In this document: piece by piece, positions 52,439 through 61,507 of the stretch | How the letters are laid out: each line of letters opens with the position of its first letter | Position numbering within the stretch: position 1 is the stretch's first letter | Assembly (NCBI RefSeq): GCF_020564625.1 | Contig: NZ_JAJBZT010000001.1 | Coordinates: 124,001-188,000, forward strand | Length of the DNA stretch: 64,000 nt | Reading direction: 5' to 3' | DNA from: Leeia speluncae | GTDB lineage: Bacteria > Pseudomonadota > Gammaproteobacteria > Burkholderiales > Leeiaceae | Program-made: the position numbers and the translations under genes | Notes under the pieces: generated by a model | The model's input: the letters and a program-made list of their open reading frames with translations, nothing else | Database searches by the model: none | What the model was told of the DNA's origin: nothing

Positions 52439-53797
52439 ATGTCCCTTTATGAGTTTATCCAAGGGTTCCAATTTTCCGATGCACCAAAACACACCCAGCA
52501 ACTAGTCCTCAATAGTTTACTAGATATTATTGGTGTCGCTGCTGGTGCAAGCAATAATGAAACAAGCCAACGTCTACGCACCTATGCGCATGAGCATTAT
52601 CCGGCTGGCAAATTGGCTAGTCGACTATTGTTCGATGGTCGATCTGTACACCCGATGGGTGCCGCTTGGGCGGGTGGGTTTTGTGTGGATAGCCTTGATG
52701 CACACGAGGGGCATTTCACCTCTAAAGGCCATGCTGGCGCGACCGTTGTCCCAGCACTAATTGCCTTGGCCGATGCCTATCGAAAACAAGGACATGAGAT
52801 TAGCGGCGAACAATTTTTAAGTGCGTTATTAATCGCTTACGAAACAGGGCTTCGGGCAGGTGTGGCCCTAATGGCGACTGCGCCAGAATATCACGCCTCG
52901 GGTTCTTTCTCTGGCATTGGTGTGGTGTGTGGTGGCGCCAAATTGCTGGGGCTAGATGAAATAACATTCCGTCACGCAATGGGGATTGCCGAATACTTTG
53001 GCCCACGTTGCCCCATGATGCGTTTGGTAGATTACCCATCTATGTTACGAGATGCGCATGGTGCAGGTGCATATGCGGGCATCAATGCGTTATTCATGGC
53101 AATGGCCGGCGTCACAGGGGCGCCAGCAGAAACGGTAGAAGAGGATCGTGTTGCCTCGTATTGGCAAGATTTAGGGCAGAGATGGGAAATAGATGCTCAG
53201 TATTTTAAACCTTGGCCAGTTTGCCGTTGGGCGCAACCCGCTTTAACGGCTGCAACGCAGTTGCGTAAAGCGCACCCATCATTAACACCAGACAATATCA
53301 AGCAGGTTAGGGTTGAGACCTTTCACGAATCTATGCGGCTGCAAGGCTATAACCCACAAAATGCAGATGAAGCGCAATATGGGCTAGCCTTTCCCTTAGC
53401 CGCTTATTTTTGTCGTGGGCAAGTTGGTCCATCCGAGGTAACGGGGGATGCCATCCATGCCGAGGATATTCGCCAATTTAGCCAGAAAATTGACATCGTC
53501 GAGGCGGATGATTTGTCAAAGCGCTTTCCTGAAGAAATCTTATCCCGCCTCATCATTACCTTAGAAAATGGCGATGTTATTCAGAGTGAAACGACAGCAG
53601 CAAAGGGAGACCCTGGCGTTCCATTTACACAAACCGAATTCATTGAGAAATTCCATCAAATGGCGGGGGTGAATTTATCACTTGCTCACCGCCAATCTAT
53701 CGAGCAGCTAGTTGCTAACTTGCCATCTAGCCCATCGTGCGCCCCTCTTTTTAATCTGGTACTCAGCGAAGAAAATTCGTTTGATGAAGGGAAATAA
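52439..53797 (+). CDS. MmgE/PrpD family protein
   Basis: A 452-residue member of the MmgE/PrpD family, which includes 2-methylcitrate dehydratase, cis-aconitate decarboxylase and iminodisuccinate epimerase. Typical segments are LLDIIGVAAGAS near the start, FCVDSLDAHEGHFTSKGHAGATVVPALIALAD (the conserved D-x-H motif), HASGSFSGIGVVCGGAKLLGLDE, and KPWPVCRWAQPALTAA. The start was set at the Met after GGGAGAG. It lies between the Rieske oxygenase and its reductase, and ends two bases before the reductase start, so it is surely co-expressed. Dehydratase or epimerase action on a betaine or pathway acid is possible; the true reaction is unknown. Confidence 0.88.
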   Translation: MSLYEFIQGFQFSDAPKHTQQLVLNSLLDIIGVAAGASNNETSQRLRTYAHEHYPAGKLASRLLFDGRSVHPMGAAWAGGFCVDSLDAHEGHFTSKGHAGATVVPALIALADAYRKQGHEISGEQFLSALLIAYETGLRAGVALMATAPEYHASGSFSGIGVVCGGAKLLGLDEITFRHAMGIAEYFGPRCPMMRLVDYPSMLRDAHGAGAYAGINALFMAMAGVTGAPAETVEEDRVASYWQDLGQRWEIDAQYFKPWPVCRWAQPALTAATQLRKAHPSLTPDNIKQVRVETFHESMRLQGYNPQNADEAQYGLAFPLAAYFCRGQVGPSEVTGDAIHAEDIRQFSQKIDIVEADDLSKRFPEEILSRLIITLENGDVIQSETTAAKGDPGVPFTQTEFIEKFHQMAGVNLSLAHRQSIEQLVANLPSSPSCAPLFNLVLSEENSFDEGK

Positions 53798-53799
53798 TC

Positions 53800-54912
53800 A
53801 TGATTAGTCTAACGAGTGCAGAATACCTGAATCCCGTGAATACACAGACATGGACGAATGGCCGTCATGTGGTGAATTGCCGCAAGGTCATTCAAGAAAC
53901 GCATGATGTGCGTACCTTTTGTTTTAGTATGCCGACACCGGTACTGTTCTTTTTTAAGCCAGGGCAGTTTGTCACGCTAGAGCTAAATATTGATGGTCAG
54001 CGCGTGATGCGCTCGTACACAATTTCTAGCGCACCCTCTATTCCATACAGCTTTTCGATTACCGTCAAACGGGTGCCGGGTGGGGTCGTGTCAAATTGGC
54101 TGCACGATAACCTAAAAGAAGGGGACGAACTCGCCGTTCATGGCTCTGTCGGGCAGTTTAATTGCATCGATTATCCCGCAAAGAAAGTTTTACTGTTATC
54201 GGGTGGGGTAGGGATTACGCCAGTAATGTCGATGGCGAGATGGTTCTTTGATACCAATTCAGATGTCGACATGGTATTTGCCCATAGTGCGAGAACCCCA
54301 CGGGATATCATTTACCGTGCCGAACTAGATTACATGTCTACCCGCATCGAAAACTTCAAATTGCACCTCATTTGCGAGAAAAATGAAGTTGGGCAGGCTT
54401 GGAGCGGTTATCGTGGCTATTTATCAACCGCCATGTTGCAACTAATCGCGCCAGATTTTCTTGAGCGAGAAGTCTTCTGCTGCGGCCCAACGCCTTATAT
54501 GCGTGCGGTAAAACAACTCTTACAAGCGGCAGGTTTTGACATGAGCCGCTATCATGAGGAATCCTTTGGTGCGACGCCTGCAGAAGACATTGCCGAAGCA
54601 GAAGCGCATGCCAATCGCCATGAAGAGGCCGGCGACCATACCGAGGTAGCAGGCTTTGTGGTGAATTTTCCTGAAAATGGGAAGTCGGTCACTGTCGCAG
54701 CAGAAACCACTGTCCATGTCGCGGCAAGCAAGGCGGGAATTAATATTCCTAAAGCCTGTGGCATGGGTATCTGTGGAACTTGTCGCGTAAAGGTACTCTG
54801 CGGAGAAGTGGAAATGAATGATAACGGCGGGCTAACAGAGGATGAAATTGCAGATGGCTATATTCTCAGCTGCTGCTCAAAAGTGAAAACCAATTTAGAG
54901 GTGGAGTTGTAA
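53800..54912 (+). CDS. Rieske oxygenase reductase, GbcB type
   Basis: A 370-residue electron-transfer protein for the Rieske oxygenase. A ferredoxin-reductase flavin domain (RSYTIS, 71-76) and NAD(P)-binding domain (SGGVGITPV, 134-142; CCGPTPYMRAVKQLL) are followed by a linker and a C-terminal plant-type 2Fe-2S ferredoxin domain with C320, C325, C328 and C358 or C359 (CGMGICGTC). The arrangement and length match GbcB, the partner of glycine betaine monooxygenase. It passes electrons from NAD(P)H to the Rieske centre. It is the last gene of the oxygenase/MmgE/reductase unit and is followed by a strong terminator. Confidence 0.92.
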   Translation: MISLTSAEYLNPVNTQTWTNGRHVVNCRKVIQETHDVRTFCFSMPTPVLFFFKPGQFVTLELNIDGQRVMRSYTISSAPSIPYSFSITVKRVPGGVVSNWLHDNLKEGDELAVHGSVGQFNCIDYPAKKVLLLSGGVGITPVMSMARWFFDTNSDVDMVFAHSARTPRDIIYRAELDYMSTRIENFKLHLICEKNEVGQAWSGYRGYLSTAMLQLIAPDFLEREVFCCGPTPYMRAVKQLLQAAGFDMSRYHEESFGATPAEDIAEAEAHANRHEEAGDHTEVAGFVVNFPENGKSVTVAAETTVHVAASKAGINIPKACGMGICGTCRVKVLCGEVEMNDNGGLTEDEIADGYILSCCSKVKTNLEVEL

Positions 54913-54940
54913 GCTTTCGCTCGCTTTAGAACACTTCTTT

Positions 54941-54973
54941 AACCCTTTCCTCTCCTGTGAAAGGGTTTTTTTT
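54941..54973 (+). terminator. intrinsic terminator after the reductase gene
   Basis: A 9-bp stem (AACCCTTTC / GAAAGGGTT) with a 9-base loop and a run of eight T. Ends the Rieske unit. Confidence 0.92.
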
Positions 54974-55096
54974 ACCATTTTAAGGCGGCTGCAATTAACG
55001 ACAAATGTGAGAAATTGTGTTAAAAATCAGAAAAAGAATACTAGCTAGTCAGTAAAGTATTCTTTCGCTAATTGATCTTTTTCTTTAGGACTCGCC

Positions 55097-56089
55097 ATGT
55101 CGACCAAGCAACTCTCCACCGATAGATTGCTCGCTCAGATGCCATCACTTCGCGCACTGAAGTGTTTTGTCACCGCAGCTAGACATGAAAGTTTCACCAA
55201 AGCGGCTGAAATTTTATGCGTGACGCAAGCAGCAATTAGCCGACAAATCAAAGAGTTAGAAGATGTCCTAGAAGTGGAGTTATTTGATCGTACAGGCCGT
55301 ACCATCAAATTAACCGAAGCAGGGCGCATCTTATATAACGCGTCTTATCTCTCAATTATGAACATCGCTTCTGCAGCCGATGTGGTGAGACGCTCTCAGC
55401 ACCAATCCTTAAATTTGTGTGTGAGTTATTCATTTTCTGCTTTGTGGTTATCCCCTAGGCTGGCATCTTTTCGGAAAGCCTTTCCGTCTATCAAGCTAAA
55501 CATCACGGTGACGGATAACTTCATGGCACTAGAGGGTTTGGTACAACCGGATGTAATTATTACCAAAAACCCACCTGTCACCGCAGCACAATACGAAGTA
55601 GAAAATCTATTTCACGATATTGTTTATCCTGTCTGTAGTCCGTCTTTTAACGAAAATAACATTCAGGGCGGCATCAAAAGGCCGCTGGATATCTTTAATT
55701 ACCCCACTTTGCATCTCTCTATTATTGGCCGTGACCAAGTATGTGAGCATGTCGATTGGCGGGTATGGCGTAATTGGTTTCAAAATACCAGTGACGCAGG
55801 GCGTTTTAAACCCGAAGAGCCATTTGAAAGCAATGACTACCGCTTGTTGATCTCAATGGCAGAAGCTGGTGAGGGGATCGTGCTTGGCTGGCATCATTTG
55901 GTCCATCGGCAAATCGAAAAAGGGAGCTTAGTCCGCCCTGTTGATGCGGTATTAGAGTTTAAAGATCGTCACCATTATTTAGTCACAAACAAAAACTCAA
56001 AAGTCAGGGAAGATTTTCAAAACTTTAAATCATGGCTTACCGCAGAAGTCGGCGAGATGATGGTTGATTGGCCAAATGACGAAGCGTAA
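55097..56089 (+). CDS. LysR family regulator (GcvA-like)
   Basis: A 330-residue LysR-type regulator with helix-turn-helix at about 17-75 (SLRALKCFVTAARHESFTKAAEILCVTQAAISRQIKELE), the same GcvA-like wording as the LysR protein encoded before the Rieske gene, but otherwise only moderately similar. It has a slightly long N-terminus and a normal effector domain. GGA precedes the ATG by eight bases. Lying just after the Rieske unit, it may be the second regulator of the cluster. Confidence 0.9.
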   Translation: MSTKQLSTDRLLAQMPSLRALKCFVTAARHESFTKAAEILCVTQAAISRQIKELEDVLEVELFDRTGRTIKLTEAGRILYNASYLSIMNIASAADVVRRSQHQSLNLCVSYSFSALWLSPRLASFRKAFPSIKLNITVTDNFMALEGLVQPDVIITKNPPVTAAQYEVENLFHDIVYPVCSPSFNENNIQGGIKRPLDIFNYPTLHLSIIGRDQVCEHVDWRVWRNWFQNTSDAGRFKPEEPFESNDYRLLISMAEAGEGIVLGWHHLVHRQIEKGSLVRPVDAVLEFKDRHHYLVTNKNSKVREDFQNFKSWLTAEVGEMMVDWPNDEA

Positions 56090-56098
56090 ATATACGTC

Positions 56099-57028
56099 TT
56101 AACGGTTAAACAATAATAAGCACATCGATACAGATACAATCGATCCTACCGTGGTCTGTAAAATGGTGCTAGATACCGTGGTCGCATCTCTTACGTAGTG
56201 GCTTGCTAACATAAATGGGCCGGTGCCCGTTGGTAGCGCACTCAGTAAAATCGCTGAATTTGCCCATACAGGTGGCAAATGAAACACGTGATACACCAAT
56301 ACCCCGGTAATTAGCGGCTGGATAATTAATTTGGCCGACACCAGCAAATACGCATCCCGACTATTACCCCTTTGCTTGTGGGCTAAAAAGGCACCAAGAG
56401 ACACCAGCGCACATGGCGTCGCTGCTTGTCCAAGTAAGGTAATCAAGGTCATTGCGGGCTCTGGTAAGGTAATGTGAAAGCCAGAAAGAAACATGCCGAC
56501 AAATGGGCTAACGACCAGCGGGTTTTTAAGTAAAGATTGGCTCACATTTTTGAATGATGCAAACCAGTGTGTATGCGTTTGCGTACCCACTTCAATGCAG
56601 ATAATCCCAATTGCAAACAATACGCAAGCAACGACTAAAGTTGCCAAAATGGCGGCAAGTACACCTGTATCTCCATAAATATGCATGCAGAGCGGAATAC
56701 CAATAAACCCCGTGTTGGCGTATGACGCACATAGTCCATCAATGCTGGCATCGGCTAATTGTTTGTTTTTCTTTAGTCGATACACTAGCGTTGCAATAAA
56801 CACTACGCCACTACTAATCGTCAGTGCTGCTAAAAAGCCAACGTTCCCAATCTCTGAAAGCGGCGTAGTTGCTGTGACTTTTAGTAATAAGGCCGGCAGC
56901 GCCAACCATACGACTAGCCGATTTAATTCGACAGAGGCATTCTCCCCCAAGCAGCCAAATCGCCGGCATGCATACCCAATCAATAAGAGAGCAAAAATAG
57001 GAAGCAAGGTGTTTATTAAAAGCAGCAT
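56099..57028 (-). CDS. AEC family transporter
   Basis: A 309-residue auxin-efflux-carrier-type permease with about ten hydrophobic helices. Family features are the N-terminal LLLINTLLPIFALLLIGYACRRFG, NRLVVWLALPALLLKV, YANTGFIGIPLCMHIYGD and a C-terminal LLSALPTGTGPFMLASHY. Bacterial members include malonate (MdcF) and malate transporters. It is divergent from a LysR gene with 98 bases between starts, and a short palindrome (TTAGT-CA-ACTAA, 57031-57042) lies next to its start, so that LysR protein is its likely regulator. Confidence 0.88.
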   Translation of the reverse strand: MLLLINTLLPIFALLLIGYACRRFGCLGENASVELNRLVVWLALPALLLKVTATTPLSEIGNVGFLAALTISSGVVFIATLVYRLKKNKQLADASIDGLCASYANTGFIGIPLCMHIYGDTGVLAAILATLVVACVLFAIGIICIEVGTQTHTHWFASFKNVSQSLLKNPLVVSPFVGMFLSGFHITLPEPAMTLITLLGQAATPCALVSLGAFLAHKQRGNSRDAYLLVSAKLIIQPLITGVLVYHVFHLPPVWANSAILLSALPTGTGPFMLASHYVRDATTVSSTILQTTVGSIVSVSMCLLLFNR

Positions 57029-57126
57029 AGTTAGTCAACTAATTATTACATTTGCGCAGTGTATTTTGCTAAGATAAATACCGTCCAATACTTATTTAAT
57101 GATTAATTCATGCAGAAAAGGTATGA

Positions 57127-58014
57127 ATGAAATTTGACCTAAGACAGCTTAATTACTTTGTTGTCCTTGCCGAAACCAAGCACTTTGGTTTGGCGGCAGC
57201 AAAGCTTCATATTTCTCAACCACCGCTATCAAGGCAGATTGCTTCGCTTGAATCTGCTTTAGGTGTTGTATTGCTAGAAAGGTCTACCCGGCATGTTGCG
57301 CTCACCCCAACTGGCGCACATTTTTACCAAGAGGCCAAACGCTTACTCAATCAATATCAGTCGCTTATCGATAGTACGCAAGCAGTAGCAAGAGGAGAAA
57401 AGGGTACGCTCACCATTGGATTTACCATGAGTGCGGCTTGGAGCGTGTTACCAGGGCTTATTCGCCAATTAAGCGAAGCATTTCCGCTGATAGATGTGAA
57501 GCTCATCGAATTACTACCAAGTGCCTTAAATCAATCTCTACTGGCTGGCGAAATAGACTGCGGTGTTGCTTACCCTTGGCAAAAACCTTCTGGTTTTTCC
57601 TATCACGCCTTGTTTAGAGAGCCCTTATGCGCCGTTGTCCCGGCTACGCATCCACTCGCAGCAGCAGGCCAAATAGAACCTCATCAACTTCGTGATGAAG
57701 TGTTTATTAGCTTTCCTTCTCGCACCGCGCCAGCTTTACATACGCTTGTGTGGCAATGCTGTTTAGAGGGCGGTTTCGAGCCAAATGTGAAGTTTGAAAC
57801 ACACCTTCAACAAACCATTGTAAATTTAGTAGCAGAAGGGTTGGGCGTTGCAATTGTGCCGCATTCCATGAGTAAAATGCAGTTGGCTGGTGCTGTATTC
57901 ATCCCGCTCACGTCTAAACAAATGGTCGAACAAGGGGCGATTTGGCTGACAAGCAACGATAATCCAAGCCTCAATAGTGCCAAGCAATGTTTCCAAACAT
58001 ACCAGCCTATCTAG
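57127..58014 (+). CDS. LysR family transcriptional regulator
   Basis: A 295-residue LysR-type regulator with helix-turn-helix at residues 1-60 (DLRQLNYFVVLAETKHFGLAAAKLHISQPPLSRQIASLE) of the CatR/BenM-like wording, and effector domain from about 92 (GTLTIGFTMSAAWSVLPGLIRQL). AAAGG precedes the ATG. It is divergent from the AEC transporter gene and probably controls it. The effector may be an organic acid, in keeping with the transporter family. Confidence 0.9.
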   Translation: MKFDLRQLNYFVVLAETKHFGLAAAKLHISQPPLSRQIASLESALGVVLLERSTRHVALTPTGAHFYQEAKRLLNQYQSLIDSTQAVARGEKGTLTIGFTMSAAWSVLPGLIRQLSEAFPLIDVKLIELLPSALNQSLLAGEIDCGVAYPWQKPSGFSYHALFREPLCAVVPATHPLAAAGQIEPHQLRDEVFISFPSRTAPALHTLVWQCCLEGGFEPNVKFETHLQQTIVNLVAEGLGVAIVPHSMSKMQLAGAVFIPLTSKQMVEQGAIWLTSNDNPSLNSAKQCFQTYQPI

Positions 58015-58172
58015 TGATCTACTGACAATTAGTTGGATTGCACCAAATTGATGACCCGCTTGTCATTTAAGTGCTGTTATGGTGCTTCACGCGCGAAAAA
58101 TGACCATATATTGATTAAATATCAGGCATAACAATTGCTATTCACTTTGCTATTGCAAGCAAGGGGATCGTG

Positions 58173-60761
58173 ATGGCGAACTACAAAGGTATCGATGTTC
58201 ATTCCAACTTAAGACCTTATGTACCACACATGCCGATTGTGGAAGCGTATCGAGAGTCTTTGCAGTCATTACAAGCCGTATGGGATACGCTCAATCTTCT
58301 TGGGCAACTCTCCGGAACCACTTCTGAAGTCGCTAATACACGTGCAGCTTTCTCAGGGCTAACGAATGATTTACTCAATAGTTTAGCTGAACAGACTTTG
58401 CAAAAGACCATTCAGCAAATGGCTTCCACCTCACAAGTGGTGATCGATATTCTGGTCAGAAACTTGTTTGAAAGAACCGCAGATATTGGTTTTTTGGCTA
58501 CCGATGAAGAACTAAAGAAGTATATTTCTGCACCATCATCTACCTCCATTGGCCAACGACTAACTGAATACGTTAAGAAATATTCTGTTTATGATGATGT
58601 AATATTGCTGGGTGCAGAAGGAGAGGTATTAACGCGTTTAAACGGTGCATTACCAGACTTACCTTGCGCAGAAGATTGGGTGATTCATGCCCAGCAAACT
58701 TCCGCTCCATATGTTGAATATTATGGACCATCAGAATTATTTCCTGATGAATCAGAAGTGCTCTTATACGCCTATCGCGTTTCTCAAGGTCGCTTTGCAT
58801 CTCCTGGTGTATTAGCGCTTTCATTTCGAATTCACGATGAACTAGACAGAATTTTTTCTCAGTTACAAGACGAATCTTCTCATGTCGTATTGGGTTTATT
58901 AGATAGCGCAGGGCAGGTAATTGCAGCGAGTGATCCTTGGCAATTACCCAAAGGGGCCAAGCTAAAAGTCGAACAGGGAAAAATGCAGCTTATTCGATTT
59001 TCTGGTCAAGCCTACCTAGCATATGCCAGCCAAACACGAGGTTATCAGGGGTATCAAGGCCCCGGCTGGCAAGGGCTTGTCCTGATGCCGCTGACACTGG
59101 CATTTGATCAACAAGATGAAGAAAGCCAGTTGGCGCTTAGCCAAGAGATGCGTGCGGCCATCTTGGCCAACCCAAAGATTTTTTCGACCTTGTTGCAAGG
59201 CATTCCTAAAAAGGCAGAGGCTATTCAGCGCAATTTGAGCCGATCTATTTGGAACGGTACGATCAGACAAACCGAATCTTCCAATGCCGTTAATCCTGCA
59301 TTCTCCAAAATATTGCTGTCAGAGATTAGCCGTAATGGGCAAAAAATGCGCGAAGTCTTTACAAGTTCGATTGGGAATCTTCAGCACACGGTGATTTCTT
59401 CTTTGATGCGGGATTGTCAGTTTCAGGCGAGTTTGGCAATCGACATCATGGATCGCAATTTATACGAGCGCGCCAATGATTGCCGCTGGTGGGCGTTAGA
59501 CCCTGCGATTGGGCATGCGCTAGAGAAAGAAACTAGCCAACAAAAGCAGCGCGCTAGCTTAACGAGCGTACTGCAATATATTAATCAACTCTATACCGTT
59601 TATGAAAATCTACTGGTGTTTGATGTCACTGGTAAGGTGCTTGCAGTTTCTAAGCCCGCAGTAGATGAGCTAGTTGGGCAACACCTAGATGAAACATGGG
59701 TGAACGCGGCGCTATCTCTGAATGGCTCTCAGACCTATTGCGTCTCTGATTTTGTAGAAACGCCTTTGTATCAAGGTAGATCAACCTACATCTACGCTTC
59801 CAGCATCACAGATAGTGTCACCAAACAAGTCATCGGCGGAATTGGGATAGTGTTTGATAGCGAACCACAGTTTGCCTCTATGCTGTCAGATATCCTACCA
59901 AGAGATGAACACGGGCAAGTGCTAGATGGGGCATTTGCTTGCTATGTAGATGCAAATAGCAAAATTATTTCGTCTACCGATTGGCGTTATCAAGCGGGCG
60001 AAATCTTTCCTGTAGACGTTTCAATGTACACAGAAAACGTCCCCTCATCACATATTTTGACAATTGATGATGTCATGTACTCCATGGGTGTTAGCCTTTC
60101 AACGGGCTACAGAGAGTATAAAGGGGATCAAGACCCCTATCGAAATACAGTATATGCATTTTGCTGTGTCAGATTAGGTACTGCACCTAACCAACATAGT
60201 CATCCAACCAACTTGCTACCAGCAACGACACAAACTACGTCGGTACGAGCCTCTATTAAACAAGGCTTGGATGTGGCGTCCTTTTATTTAGGTACGCATT
60301 GGTTGGGTTTACCTGCTGTTGATATTATCGAAGCCATTGAATTACAAGATGCAACCAGATTGCCAAACACGCCAAAGCATATTTATGGCGCGTTGGTGTA
60401 TCAAGATAAAACACTCCCATTGTTTAATTTGCACGCAGCATTAGGCATTTCTCAAGCGGATGATTTTGAAGAAACAGCACAAGTGGTCATTATTAAAGAT
60501 GGAGTAGGGAAGTACTTTGGTATTTTGGTCGATGCGCTAGGAGACGTACCAACGGTGAGTCTAGAAGATGTCACAGATGTCACAAATATTTATGTTGGTG
60601 CCTCATCGGTATTGGCATCGATTGTAAAAATGGAAAACCAGCAGGGAATGATGTTAACCATGCTCTCGGTAGAGAGTATCGCCCAACAATTAGCCGGCGC
60701 CATGTTATCTTCAGAAAATGAAATCGCAAATGATTGTAAAAAAGATGTCTTGTTGTCATGA
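58173..60761 (+). CDS. soluble double Cache-like sensor with C-terminal CheW domain
   Basis: An 862-residue protein without transmembrane helices or signal peptide. Two halves are related: VVIDILVRNLFERTADIGFLATD (about 90-112) and LAIDIMDRNLYERANDCRWWALD (about 425-447) are each followed by a Cache/PAS-like sensor region (about 110-290 and 445-660). The end, about 700-845, is a CheW domain (VASFYLGTHWLGLPAVDIIEAIE; YGALVYQDKTLPLFNLHAALG; FGILVDALGDVPTVS). It probably senses small molecules in the cytoplasm and couples them directly to CheA or receptor arrays. The start follows AAGGGGAT. It is monocistronic. The Cache-like call is by pattern only; CheW is firm. Confidence 0.85.
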   Translation: MANYKGIDVHSNLRPYVPHMPIVEAYRESLQSLQAVWDTLNLLGQLSGTTSEVANTRAAFSGLTNDLLNSLAEQTLQKTIQQMASTSQVVIDILVRNLFERTADIGFLATDEELKKYISAPSSTSIGQRLTEYVKKYSVYDDVILLGAEGEVLTRLNGALPDLPCAEDWVIHAQQTSAPYVEYYGPSELFPDESEVLLYAYRVSQGRFASPGVLALSFRIHDELDRIFSQLQDESSHVVLGLLDSAGQVIAASDPWQLPKGAKLKVEQGKMQLIRFSGQAYLAYASQTRGYQGYQGPGWQGLVLMPLTLAFDQQDEESQLALSQEMRAAILANPKIFSTLLQGIPKKAEAIQRNLSRSIWNGTIRQTESSNAVNPAFSKILLSEISRNGQKMREVFTSSIGNLQHTVISSLMRDCQFQASLAIDIMDRNLYERANDCRWWALDPAIGHALEKETSQQKQRASLTSVLQYINQLYTVYENLLVFDVTGKVLAVSKPAVDELVGQHLDETWVNAALSLNGSQTYCVSDFVETPLYQGRSTYIYASSITDSVTKQVIGGIGIVFDSEPQFASMLSDILPRDEHGQVLDGAFACYVDANSKIISSTDWRYQAGEIFPVDVSMYTENVPSSHILTIDDVMYSMGVSLSTGYREYKGDQDPYRNTVYAFCCVRLGTAPNQHSHPTNLLPATTQTTSVRASIKQGLDVASFYLGTHWLGLPAVDIIEAIELQDATRLPNTPKHIYGALVYQDKTLPLFNLHAALGISQADDFEETAQVVIIKDGVGKYFGILVDALGDVPTVSLEDVTDVTNIYVGASSVLASIVKMENQQGMMLTMLSVESIAQQLAGAMLSSENEIANDCKKDVLLS

Positions 60762-60883
60762 GCATCTAGACGAAGGGCGTATTCCTTCTGCATGCTTAAG
60801 ATAACGTTAAGAATTGCCTTATATACTCGGTTCAACGATTTAACGAAGCAATTTTAATCTTCTGCACCCCAAAGGAGTTTCTG

Positions 60884-61261
60884 ATGAAAAAAGGTTTAGC
60901 GATTTTATCTTCTGCTATCTTGTCTTGTGCTTTGTTCGCTAATGCCGCATTTGCTGCTAGCGAAATGGAAAGCACAATGAAAGACATGAAAAAGTCTTAC
61001 AAAGCAGCGGCAGCGGATTCAGATACAACTGCGTTAGCTAAAAACTTAAAAGCATTCCGTACGGCGGTAGAAAAAGCAAAAACAACCAAACTACCAAGTA
61101 AGTACGATAAGAAAACGTTTGATGAAGGTATCACCAAACTACTAGCTGGCTTGGATAACGTTGATAAGTTAGTTGCAGCGAATAAAGTACCAGAAGCCAA
61201 AGCTGAGCTAGATAAACTACGTTCTTTAATGAAGGAATACCATAAAAAGCTGAAAGTTTAA
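60884..61261 (+). CDS. cybC: cytochrome b562
   Basis: A 125-residue periplasmic four-helix-bundle haem protein. After the signal peptide (MKKGLAILSS...AAFAA), the axial haem ligands are in place: M32 in ESTMKDM (Met7 of E. coli b562) and H120 in EYHKK (His102). The helices between are regular and of normal length. Its role in electron transfer is not well defined in any species. AAAGGAG precedes the ATG. It is monocistronic, with a terminator overlapping its 3' end, and lies just before a tRNA gene. Confidence 0.87.
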   Translation: MKKGLAILSSAILSCALFANAAFAASEMESTMKDMKKSYKAAAADSDTTALAKNLKAFRTAVEKAKTTKLPSKYDKKTFDEGITKLLAGLDNVDKLVAANKVPEAKAELDKLRSLMKEYHKKLKV

Positions 61262-61278
61262 TTAATTTTAGCTTTTTT
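61244..61278 (+). terminator. intrinsic terminator overlapping the end of cybC
   Basis: A 12-bp stem with one G-U pair (AAAAAGCTGAAA / TTTTAGCTTTTT, 10-base loop) ending in six T. The 5' arm lies in the last codons and the stop codon is in the loop, an economical arrangement. Confidence 0.75.
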
Positions 61279-61290
61279 AGAGGACAGTGC

Positions 61291-61317
61291 TTGACGGCAT
61301 AGGCATATCATTATAAT
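61291..61317 (+). promoter_or_regulatory. promoter of tRNA-Tyr
   Basis: TTGACG (61291-61296) and a perfect TATAAT (61312-61317), spaced by 15 bases, lie just before the tRNA. A 7-base inverted repeat (AGAGGAC at 61279-61285, GTCCTCT at 61322-61328) encloses the promoter. Confidence 0.7.
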
Positions 61318-61332
61318 ATGCGTCCTCTTTCT

Positions 61333-61417
<85 letters not shown>

Positions 61418-61422
61418 GAATT

Positions 61423-61459
61423 AAAAAAAGCCGAACAATGCAAATTGTTCGGCTTTTTT
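61423..61459. terminator. bidirectional intrinsic terminator after tRNA-Tyr
   Basis: A perfect 10-bp stem (GCCGAACAAT / ATTGTTCGGC) with a 4-base loop, flanked by A7 on the left and T6 on the right. It can end the tRNA transcript and the convergent DUF3820 gene. Confidence 0.93.
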
Positions 61460-61507
61460 CTTTGTCTCTCTATCTGCCAATTATTTAACCATGTTGACGC
61501 CCTATAT

